From NCBI GenBank assembly GCA_934096265.1, contig CAKOLI010000001.1, forward strand, positions 62,001-126,000: DNA of 64,000 nucleotides, given 5' to 3'. Under the pieces are notes generated by a model. That model did not search any database. It was not told where the DNA came from and was given only the letters and a program-made list of their open reading frames with translations. Shown here one piece after another: positions 51,959 to 59,843 of this stretch. Numbering within the stretch: the stretch's first letter is position 1; the number at the start of each line of letters is the position of its first letter. The DNA comes from an uncultured Bacilli bacterium (GTDB lineage Bacteria; Bacillota_I; Bacilli_A; RF39; UBA660). The translations under genes and the position numbers were made by a program.

Positions 51959-52958
51959 TAATTCATTGTCTTTTGTAAATGATTGGAAAGAACCAACAAA
52001 TGACGATATAATGAAAAGCAGGTTAGAATCAAAGAAAATTAGTGTGGTAATACCTGTCTATCATCCTAGATATTTAAAAGAAGTATTAATGCATTTGTCT
52101 AAATTAGGATTTATTTATGAAGTAATTACAGTTTTTGATAGTCATGATGATAATTCTAATTTAATTATAGATGATTATAAATTTAAATTACTTATAGTTC
52201 AACATGACAAAAATCGTAATGCACCTGCTGCTAATAATACAGGAGCTACTTATGCTACAGGAGATATTATTTTATTTTTAGATCAGGATATGATTTTATC
52301 ACCTAAATTTATATCTAATGCATTAAATTTATTATATGTAAATCAATATAAAGGTCTGGTAGTTGGCTTTAGGGATACAGTGAATTATGAAAATGTTCCT
52401 GATTTATTAAATTGGAAAGAATCTTCTTATTCTAATGATTGGAGAATTAAAACACTTATTAGTGATGAATATTTAGATTTAACTGTTTCTAATTGTGGGA
52501 CTTCATCTAATAATTGTAATACAGGAAAAATCTTAGAAATTTATAAGCAAAGTAATAAGTTTAGAAATTTAGGTATAAAAAAAGAATCGACTATTGGATT
52601 TTGGGATTTGGCTTGTATGGTAATATCACATACATTAGCAATTCCAAGACAAGAATTTATTGATATAGGTGGATTCCCAGAATGGATTATTGGTTGGGGT
52701 GGAGAAGATATTGCACTTGGTTTCTTAGCAGTGTCAAAACATCTCTTTGTCATCCCAGTAGAAGTTGGCTCATATCATATAAAACATGATCCACATAGTG
52801 GTAGCGAAGAAAAAAAATGGCAAGAAATGCGTGAAAACTTAAAAAAATATAAATCTTGGACTTTGTCAATAGATGAATTTCAACCTATAGCTGAAAATGC
52901 AATCAAAAAAAGAGCAAAAATTTTATTTGATTCTTCAAAAAATAAATTTTATGAATAA
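51942..52958 (+). CDS. family 2 glycosyltransferase
   Basis: A 338-residue GT-A fold transferase. The N-terminal nucleotide-sugar region has ISVVIPVYHPRYLKEVL, the loop NAPAANNTGATYATGDIILF and the DxD-like metal site LDQDMIL. The C-terminal part GGFPEWIIGWGGEDIALGFLA matches the acceptor-side domain (GWGxED) of chondroitin-type and galactosyltransferases. ATG 51942 follows GAGGTGG and is preferred to the upstream ATG 51915. It likely uses the dTDP-amino sugar made by the genes below. No membrane segment, so it works in the cytoplasm. Confidence 0.85.
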   Translation: MGKLYNNSLSFVNDWKEPTNDDIMKSRLESKKISVVIPVYHPRYLKEVLMHLSKLGFIYEVITVFDSHDDNSNLIIDDYKFKLLIVQHDKNRNAPAANNTGATYATGDIILFLDQDMILSPKFISNALNLLYVNQYKGLVVGFRDTVNYENVPDLLNWKESSYSNDWRIKTLISDEYLDLTVSNCGTSSNNCNTGKILEIYKQSNKFRNLGIKKESTIGFWDLACMVISHTLAIPRQEFIDIGGFPEWIIGWGGEDIALGFLAVSKHLFVIPVEVGSYHIKHDPHSGSEEKKWQEMRENLKKYKSWTLSIDEFQPIAENAIKKRAKILFDSSKNKFYE

Positions 52959-52974
52959 AGGAATGATTTAAATT

Positions 52975-53892
52975 ATGGAAAAAGAATTATTATTTCAACA
53001 TATAATAAATGATTATGATATAAAAGGAAAAATATCTTCATCTAAGATAAATTCATTTGAACAATATCCTCATATTTTTAGACTAAAATCCAATAATCGT
53101 TCTTTCTTTATAAAACAAGTAGAAAAAAATAGAATTAATTGTGAAGATCTTAATGTATTATATTCAGATTTAACAAATATAACTTGTATTGAAAAACCTA
53201 TTCTTACAAAAGAAAAAAAATATGTATCACTATTTGCTGATAAAATAATTCTTTTATATGAAGAATTAGAACAAATAGAAAAAAATCCAGATTCAATATG
53301 GTGGTCTAAATGTTTAAGTAATATTCATAATATATGTGTAAATAACAGATATATGGCTTATTTTCAAAATAATTTTTATAAACAAACAATCGATTTACTG
53401 AATAGTGCTAAAAAATTTATGGAGCCTGAAATAGAAGAAAAAATTATAAAATTACTAATGGAATTAGATGATAAATGTTTAGAACTTAACAAAAATATAG
53501 TCTTATGTCATAATGATCCTTATGATCTTAATGTAATGGCTATTAATGGTGAATATAGATTAATTGATACAGATGGAATGGGACTATCTCCAAAAGAGTA
53601 TGATATTCAAAGATTAATGTGGAATCATTTAATTAATTCAAATGAAGTAGATAATTCGCTTTCTTTTTGGTGTTCATTTAAAGATAATTATGAATTAAAT
53701 GTAATTGAAAAAATAGATACTAATTTATTAAAACAATTATATATTTTAGATTTAATAAGAACAACTTCTTGGTTGTACATTGTTTGTAATGATTTAACAA
53801 GGAAAGATATAGAAAGACAAAAAGAACAATTAAACTTATTTGAAAGAAGCTTTTACAATGATAATCACGCAAAAATTCTAAAAAAAATATAA
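52975..53892 (+). CDS. APH/choline-kinase-fold phosphotransferase
   Basis: A 305-residue kinase-like protein with Brenner motif VLCHNDPYDLNVMAING near residue 177 and the metal Asp in YRLIDTDGMGLSPKEYDIQR. The N-lobe is recognisable from SFFIKQVEKNR (ATP-binding Lys). Members phosphorylate aminoglycosides, choline, sugars or homoserine. In this setting it could phosphorylate a sugar precursor or the small-molecule product. GGAATG-type weak ribosome binding site. Confidence 0.78.
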   Translation: MEKELLFQHIINDYDIKGKISSSKINSFEQYPHIFRLKSNNRSFFIKQVEKNRINCEDLNVLYSDLTNITCIEKPILTKEKKYVSLFADKIILLYEELEQIEKNPDSIWWSKCLSNIHNICVNNRYMAYFQNNFYKQTIDLLNSAKKFMEPEIEEKIIKLLMELDDKCLELNKNIVLCHNDPYDLNVMAINGEYRLIDTDGMGLSPKEYDIQRLMWNHLINSNEVDNSLSFWCSFKDNYELNVIEKIDTNLLKQLYILDLIRTTSWLYIVCNDLTRKDIERQKEQLNLFERSFYNDNHAKILKKI

Positions 53893-53905
53893 CGGGGTCT
53901 TTAGT

Positions 53906-54784
53906 ATGAAAGGAATAATATTAGCTGGAGGGAAAGGTACACGGCTTTATCCTTCTACAATTGCTGTGTCAAAACAATTATTACCAGTTTATGATAAACC
54001 AATGATTTATTATCCGTTATCAGTTTTGCTTATGCTTGAAATAAAAGATATTTTAATAATTTCAACAAAAAAAGATATAACTAATTATAGATATTTACTG
54101 GGAGACGGGAAAAAACTCGGTATTAATATCTCATATAGTGTTCAAAAGGAAGCAAGAGGAATAGTTGATGCATTTATTATAGGTAAACAATTTATTGGAA
54201 AAGATAATGTGTGTTTAATCTTGGGGGATAATATATTTTATGGTGATGATTTATCAAAAATTTTAAATAAGGCAAAAATAGAAAATGAAGGAGCAACTAT
54301 ATTTGGTTATCGTGTAAAAAAACCAGAAAATTTTGGAGTTGTTCAATTAGATGCAAGTGGTAAAGTAGTATCAATAGAGGAAAAACCAAAAAATCCTCAA
54401 TCAAATTATGCTATTCCAGGGTTATATTTTTATAATAATGATGTAATAAAAATTTCAAAGCAGATTGAAATGTCTGAAAGAAAAGAACTTGAAATTACAT
54501 CACTTAATAATGAATATTTGAAAAATAATAATTTAAAAATTCAAATATTGGATGAGGATAATTTTTGGATTGATGCTGGAACTTCAAATAATTTATTAGA
54601 AGTATCAAATTTTGTTAAAAATTTTCAATTAAAACAAAAAAAGTATATAGCTTGTATTGAAGAAATCTCGTGGAAAAATGGATTTATAAATAATAAACAA
54701 CTAAAAAAAGAAGCGGAGAAATTAAGTTGCACAGATTATGGTAAATATATATTTTCAATTTTGGGAGACGATAGTAGTGAGTAA
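53906..54784 (+). CDS. rfbA: glucose-1-phosphate thymidylyltransferase
   Basis: A 292-residue RfbA/RmlA that makes dTDP-glucose. The signature GIILAGGKGTRLYPSTIAVS, KQLLPVYDKPMIYYPLSVLL is intact, as are LILGDNIFYGDDL and EEKPKNPQSNYAIPGLYFY. Normal length. It feeds the dehydratase encoded next, whose GTG start overlaps its end by eight bases. Confidence 0.96.
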   Translation: MKGIILAGGKGTRLYPSTIAVSKQLLPVYDKPMIYYPLSVLLMLEIKDILIISTKKDITNYRYLLGDGKKLGINISYSVQKEARGIVDAFIIGKQFIGKDNVCLILGDNIFYGDDLSKILNKAKIENEGATIFGYRVKKPENFGVVQLDASGKVVSIEEKPKNPQSNYAIPGLYFYNNDVIKISKQIEMSERKELEITSLNNEYLKNNNLKIQILDEDNFWIDAGTSNNLLEVSNFVKNFQLKQKKYIACIEEISWKNGFINNKQLKKEAEKLSCTDYGKYIFSILGDDSSE

Positions 54785-55796
54785 ATTTTTAATAACAGGT
54801 GGAGCTGGATTTATAGGAACTAATTTTTTACATTATGCAGTAAATAAATATCCAACAGATTTTTTTGTCTGTGTAGATTCATTAACATATGCTGGAAATT
54901 ATAATAATATAAAGGAATTAGAAACAAAAGAAAATTATAAATTTTATAAAATTGATATAAGAAATCAGGAAGATATATTAGAATTATTTATAAGTGAAAA
55001 ATTTGATTATGTTATTAATTTCGCAGCTGAATCTCATGTTGATAATTCTATAAAAAATCCTAATATATTTGCTGAAACAAATATATTAGGTACTATGACT
55101 TTGCTTAATGCAACAAGACATATGAATGAAAATACTGAATATCATATTCAAAGATTCCATCAAGTGTCAACAGACGAAGTATATGGTGATTTACCACTTA
55201 ATAGATTAGATTTAAAATTCAATGAAAATAGTAAAATTATAACATCTAGTCCATATTCAGCATCTAAGGCAGGAGCAGATTTACAATTGCTAGCTTATTT
55301 TAAAACATATAATTTGCCAATAACAATTTCTAGATGTTCAAATAATTACGGTCCATATCAACATCCAGAAAAGTTAATTCCATTAGTAATAAAGAATGCT
55401 ATCAACAATAAAAATATACCTGTTTATGGAACAGGTGCTAATATAAGAGATTGGATACATGTGTATGATCATAATGTGGCGATTGATTTAATTGTTAGAA
55501 ACGGAAAAAATGGTGAAATATACAATATAGGTGGTAACACTGAAAAAAACAATTTAGAAGTTGTAAAAACAATTTTAAAATATTTAAATAAAAATGAAAA
55601 TTTAATTACTTTTGTTAAAGATAGACCAGGACATGATAAAAGATATGCTATGAATACAACTAAAATTGAAGAAAAACTTGGATGGAAATGCAAATATAAT
55701 TTTGAAGATGGTATTAATGAAACAATTGAGTGGTATTGTAATAATCTTAATTGGTTAAATAATTTTAAAATGGAGAAATGCAATGAAGAAAAATAA
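54777..55796 (+). CDS. rfbB: dTDP-glucose 4,6-dehydratase
   Basis: A 339-residue extended SDR enzyme giving dTDP-4-keto-6-deoxyglucose. NAD motif LITGGAGFIGTNFLHYAV at the start; the active site STDEVYGDL and YSASKAGADLQLLA (Tyr-x3-Lys) are present, and RCSNNYGPYQHPEKLIP is typical. GTG 54777 gives the canonical N-terminus SKFLITGG and has GGGAG ahead; the frame is open further up inside rfbA. rfbC and rfbD are absent, so the product is not rhamnose. Confidence 0.95.
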   Translation: MSKFLITGGAGFIGTNFLHYAVNKYPTDFFVCVDSLTYAGNYNNIKELETKENYKFYKIDIRNQEDILELFISEKFDYVINFAAESHVDNSIKNPNIFAETNILGTMTLLNATRHMNENTEYHIQRFHQVSTDEVYGDLPLNRLDLKFNENSKIITSSPYSASKAGADLQLLAYFKTYNLPITISRCSNNYGPYQHPEKLIPLVIKNAINNKNIPVYGTGANIRDWIHVYDHNVAIDLIVRNGKNGEIYNIGGNTEKNNLEVVKTILKYLNKNENLITFVKDRPGHDKRYAMNTTKIEEKLGWKCKYNFEDGINETIEWYCNNLNWLNNFKMEKCNEEK

Positions 55797-56892
55797 TAAT
55801 GATATCATTGTTAATGTTACTAAATCATATTTGCCACCATTAGAAGAATATGTTAATGAAATATCAATATTGTGGGAAAATCATTATTTAACTAATTATG
55901 GACAATTAAATAATAAATTAGTTAATGATATTAAGAATTATTTAAAATTAGATAATATACATTATGTTACCAATGGAACAATATCTTTACAATTAGCTAT
56001 AAATGCACTGAATATAGAATCTGGTGAAATAATAACAACACCGTTTACATATATTGCAACATTATCATCAATATTATGGCAGAGATGTACACCTGTTTTT
56101 GTAGATATTAATGAGAAAGATTTTAATATTGATGTAACAAAGATTGAAAAAAAGATAACTACTAATACGAAAGCTATAATGGCTGTTCATTGTTTTGGGA
56201 TTCCTTGTAATGTGGTAGAAATTGATAATATTGCTAAAAAAAATAATTTAAAAGTAATATATGATGCAGCACATTCTTTTGGTACTATGCTCAATAATAA
56301 ATCAGTATTAAGTTATGGCGATATATCATGTTGTAGCTTTCATGCAACTAAAGTTTTTCACACTATTGAAGGTGGACTCTGTGTTGTTAATAATGATAAT
56401 GTGAATAAAAAAATGGAAGCAATAAAAAAATTTGGAATGGAAGATGGAAAATTTGCATACATAGGATTAAATGCGAAAAATTCTGAATTACATGCTGCAA
56501 TGGGACTTTGTGTGCTAAGGCATATAGACGAGATAATAAAAATGAGAAAAAGTAAATTCGAATTATATAAAAAAAGTATATCAGATAAAATATATATACC
56601 TACATTACCACAAAATTTTAAATATAATTATATTTATTTTCCAGTAGTATTTTCAAATGAAAGTCAATTGCTTTTAACTCTAAAACTTTTAAATCAAAAA
56701 AATATTTTTCCAAGAAGATATTTTTATCCATGTGTTAATAGTGCTTCATATATTCAGAAAAGTTATGAGACTCCAATAGCTGAAAGTCTTTCAAAAAGAA
56801 TTATTTGTCTTCCATTAGATACTTATATTTCGAATGAAAAAATTATTGAAATTTGCAACATTATTAATAGGGTTATAGAATCTGAAAATTAG
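55783..56892 (+). CDS. DegT/DnrJ/EryC1-family sugar aminotransferase
   Basis: A 369-residue PLP enzyme that aminates a keto-sugar nucleotide. Visible: NYGQLNNKLVNDIKNYL, VTNGTISLQLAINAL, PFTYIATLSSILWQRCTPVF, VIYDAAHSFGT and the PLP lysine in SFHATKVFHTIEGG. It follows rfbB with a 14-base overlap. The expected product is a dTDP-4-amino- or 3-amino-dideoxyhexose; the VioA-like sequence pattern favours 4-amination. This is the sugar the family-2 transferase would then use. Confidence 0.9.
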   Translation: MKKNNNDIIVNVTKSYLPPLEEYVNEISILWENHYLTNYGQLNNKLVNDIKNYLKLDNIHYVTNGTISLQLAINALNIESGEIITTPFTYIATLSSILWQRCTPVFVDINEKDFNIDVTKIEKKITTNTKAIMAVHCFGIPCNVVEIDNIAKKNNLKVIYDAAHSFGTMLNNKSVLSYGDISCCSFHATKVFHTIEGGLCVVNNDNVNKKMEAIKKFGMEDGKFAYIGLNAKNSELHAAMGLCVLRHIDEIIKMRKSKFELYKKSISDKIYIPTLPQNFKYNYIYFPVVFSNESQLLLTLKLLNQKNIFPRRYFYPCVNSASYIQKSYETPIAESLSKRIICLPLDTYISNEKIIEICNIINRVIESEN

Positions 56893-56969
56893 ATATAATT
56901 AAAAATAATAATAAACTAAATAAAAAATTAAGTTATTTTAACAAAACTGATTAAAATTTAATCAAAAAG

Positions 56970-56997
56970 TTGACAAAACAAGATTTAATGCTATAAT
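56970..56997 (+). promoter_or_regulatory. promoter of ValRS gene 1
   Basis: TTGACA (56970-56975), 16 bases, TATAAT (56992-56997) with TGC in front. Confidence 0.75.
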
Positions 56998-57031
56998 AAA
57001 CAGAAATCTAAAAATTTAAGGGGGAATACTC

Positions 57032-59521
57032 ATGTTAGGCAAAAGATTTAATCTTGAAAATGAAAAGGAAATGCAAAAATTATGGGAAGAAAAAGAAGCC
57101 TATAAATTTAAAGGTGTAGATGAACGACCAGTTTATTCAGTCGATACACCTCCTCCAACAGTAAGCGGTAAGTTACATGTTGGACATATATTTTCATTCA
57201 CTCAATCTGAAATGCTTGTTAGGTATCACAGATTAAAAGGTGAAAATGTATATTATCCATTTGGATTTGATGACAATGGTTTGCCAACAGAAAGATTGGT
57301 TGAAAGAGAAGAGGGTATATTTGCAAAAGATTTACCTAGAAGTGAATTTATTGAAAAATGTACTGCTACAAAAGATAAATATATTAAAGAATTCCAAGAT
57401 TTATTTAAGCGTTTAGGAATCAGTGCTGATTGGGATTTGGGATATGATACTATAAATGAATTGTCTAGAAAAGTTTCACAAAGATCATTTATAGATTTAG
57501 TAAAAAAAGGAAAAGCGTATAGAAAGGAAATGCCAGTTTTATGGTGTCCTTGCTGCCAAACTTCTATTGCACAAGCAGAACTTGAAAATAAAGATGTAAA
57601 AAGTTATTTCAATTATATTAATTTTTCTGTTGATAATAAAGATTTAGAAATAGCTACAACAAGACCTGAGTTTTTAGGTGGATGTGTTGCAATATTTGTA
57701 AATCCTAATGATGAAAGATATAAAGATTTAATAGGAAAAACTGCTACTGTTCCGTTATATAATAATCAAGTTCCAATCATTGCAGATGAAAAAGTTGCAA
57801 TAGACAAAGGTACTGGCGCTGTTATGTGCTGTACATTTGGAGATCAAACTGATATGGAATGGCAAAAAGAATATAATCTTCCAATTAAGAAAGTAATGCA
57901 GGCTGATGGAACAATTAATCCAGAAGTTGCTATAATTGGTGGAATGAAAACGCTTGATGCAAGGATGAAGATTGTTGAAAAATTACAAAAACAAGGTCTA
58001 TTAGTAAAAAGTGAAAAAATTGAACATTCTGTAAGTACGCATGAGAGATGTGGAAATGAAATAGAAATAATTAATTCTCCACAATGGTACATTGACATTT
58101 TAAGTATAAAAGATGAATTGATTAAAGCAGCAGATGAAATTAATTGGCATCCAGAATCTATGAAAACTAGATATTTAGATTGGGTTAGCAATTTAAAATG
58201 GGATTGGTGCATATCAAGGCAAAGATATTTTGGAGTACCATTTCCAGTATGGTATTGTAAAGAATGTGGAGATGTAATGATTTCTGAAGATAAAGAATTA
58301 CCATTAAATCCATTAGAACATAACCCACATGGTGCTTGTAAGTGTGGATGTAAGGAATTTATACCTGAAACTGCTGTAATGGATACATGGGCAACATCAT
58401 CTGTATCACCATTCATTAATATGAAATATGGTGAAGATGACGAAAGAAAATTTTTATATCCTATGAGTATGAGAAGCCATGCACATGAAATAATAAGAAC
58501 GTGGACATTCTATTCAATTGTAAAAAGTTTATATCATACTGGACAAGTACCTTGGAAAGATTTAATGATTTCAGGATTTGTACTTGCTAAAAAAGGCGAG
58601 AAAATAAGCAAATCTAAAAATAATGCTAAGATGTCTCCTAATGACTTATTAGATACTTATGGTGCTGATATGATAAGATATTGGACTGCATCAAATAAAT
58701 TAGGAACAGATACATGGTTTGATACAAAAGATATAGAAAGTTCAAAGAGATTTATGAACAAATTATGGAATTCTGCTAAATTTGTAGATATACACATCAA
58801 GGATGCTGATTTAAGTGAAGAAGCAGAATTGCAATCTATTGATAAATGGTTAATCTCTAGATGTCACGAAACATTTGAAAAATATCAACAACAAATGGAA
58901 AATTATGAAATGGGCTTAGCAAGACAAGAAATTGATAAATTTTTCTGGAACGATTTATGTGATAATTATTTAGAAATGGCAAAAGAAAGATTATATAATC
59001 CTGATAATAAATATGGAGATTCCCAAAAAGCTGCTCAACAAACTTTAGCAACTGTATTCCTTGAAGTATTAAAAATGTATTCACCTTTTGTTCCACATAT
59101 TACAGAATATATTTATCAAGAATTCTATAAATCTAAACTTAAAGATGAACTTCTTTCTACAAGTAAATTCACAGAGTTACCTTATGATAAAAAATATATA
59201 GAATTTGGTGATGCAATGAAAAAAGTAGTAGGAGATGTTCGTAAATATAAAACTGAACGTAATTTATCAATGAAAAAACCAATTGAAGAATTGAAAATAT
59301 CAACGACATTGGATAATATTAGATGTTTAAGAGATTCAATTTTAGATATTCAAAGTTGTACTCGTGCTGAACATATTGACGTTGAGGAAAGTGATGAAAC
59401 AGAAGTAACAATTACTGGAAGAAATATTGAAGATAGTTACGTAGAAGATGCAATAGATGCACCAGTTCAAGAAGAAGCAAAAGTTATGAAACTTGTTAGA
59501 AAAGATAAGAAAAATCAATAA
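57032..59521 (+). CDS. valS: valyl-tRNA synthetase, archaeal type, copy 1 (no T-box)
   Basis: 829 residues. Class I signatures PPPTVSGKLHVGHIFSF (HVGH, near residue 48) and KISKSKNNAKMSP (near 527) are intact. The editing domain reads ATTRPEFLGGCVAIFV and VMCCTFGDQTDMEW, as in the archaeal-type ValRS also found in Rickettsia, not the bacterial AHDPND form. Zinc-like cysteines (LWCPCCQTS, YCKECGD, CKCGCKEF) are present. The KMSKS Met is Ile. It has its own promoter and no T-box, unlike the paralogue directly downstream. It may be a resistant, specialised or backup copy linked to the island. Confidence 0.92.
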   Translation: MLGKRFNLENEKEMQKLWEEKEAYKFKGVDERPVYSVDTPPPTVSGKLHVGHIFSFTQSEMLVRYHRLKGENVYYPFGFDDNGLPTERLVEREEGIFAKDLPRSEFIEKCTATKDKYIKEFQDLFKRLGISADWDLGYDTINELSRKVSQRSFIDLVKKGKAYRKEMPVLWCPCCQTSIAQAELENKDVKSYFNYINFSVDNKDLEIATTRPEFLGGCVAIFVNPNDERYKDLIGKTATVPLYNNQVPIIADEKVAIDKGTGAVMCCTFGDQTDMEWQKEYNLPIKKVMQADGTINPEVAIIGGMKTLDARMKIVEKLQKQGLLVKSEKIEHSVSTHERCGNEIEIINSPQWYIDILSIKDELIKAADEINWHPESMKTRYLDWVSNLKWDWCISRQRYFGVPFPVWYCKECGDVMISEDKELPLNPLEHNPHGACKCGCKEFIPETAVMDTWATSSVSPFINMKYGEDDERKFLYPMSMRSHAHEIIRTWTFYSIVKSLYHTGQVPWKDLMISGFVLAKKGEKISKSKNNAKMSPNDLLDTYGADMIRYWTASNKLGTDTWFDTKDIESSKRFMNKLWNSAKFVDIHIKDADLSEEAELQSIDKWLISRCHETFEKYQQQMENYEMGLARQEIDKFFWNDLCDNYLEMAKERLYNPDNKYGDSQKAAQQTLATVFLEVLKMYSPFVPHITEYIYQEFYKSKLKDELLSTSKFTELPYDKKYIEFGDAMKKVVGDVRKYKTERNLSMKKPIEELKISTTLDNIRCLRDSILDIQSCTRAEHIDVEESDETEVTITGRNIEDSYVEDAIDAPVQEEAKVMKLVRKDKKNQ

Positions 59522-59536
59522 AACTTATCTTTTTTT
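59501..59536 (+). terminator. terminator of ValRS gene 1
   Basis: AAAGATAAG / CTTATCTTT (59501-59509, 59524-59532) with a T run. Confidence 0.75.
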
Positions 59537-59556
59537 CTGCAATTTATCTAATTTTA

Positions 59557-59585
59557 TTGAATATATAAGGAAAATCTGGTATAAT
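59557..59585 (+). promoter_or_regulatory. promoter of the ValRS 2 T-box transcript
   Basis: TTGAAT (59557-59562), 17 bases, TATAAT (59580-59585). Confidence 0.7.
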
Positions 59586-59824
59586 ATTTGCAACTGCTGA
59601 GAACAAGAGGAGTAGATTACCAATTTATTATAGAGAGCAAATGTTTGGTGTAAATTTGCATAATAGGTAATTGAAGGTAGCTTGGGAGCATATTTTCTGA
59701 ACTATTAGTAAGAAATTACGTATCGCTGCGTTAAAGCATTAAGCTGCATATTAATAAAATAATATGAATTAAGGTGGTACCGTGGACTTCAAGTTCATCC
59801 TTTGATTAGGATGGGCTTTTTTAT
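59586..59824 (+). promoter_or_regulatory. T-box leader of ValRS gene 2
   Basis: Stem I contains GAGTAG opposite TTGAAGGTAG, the AGAGAGC and TTGGTG loop motifs, and ATTACC / GGTAAT. The T-box AAGGTGGTACCGTGG is at 59771-59785 and the terminator CATCCT / AGGATG with T run ends near 59824. The specifier is most simply GTA (59677-59679, valine), though GGT (glycine) in the overlapping register cannot be excluded by eye. Confidence 0.88.
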
Positions 59825-59843
59825 ATGAAAGGAAGGAATTAAA

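Noticed and set aside
56893..57031. T-box before ValRS gene 1
   Set aside because: The 139-base gap holds only a promoter and ribosome binding site; no T-box sequence or terminator.
57844..58416. 190-residue minus-strand frame opposite ValRS 1
   Set aside because: Shadow frame without signals; the plus frame is a complete synthetase.
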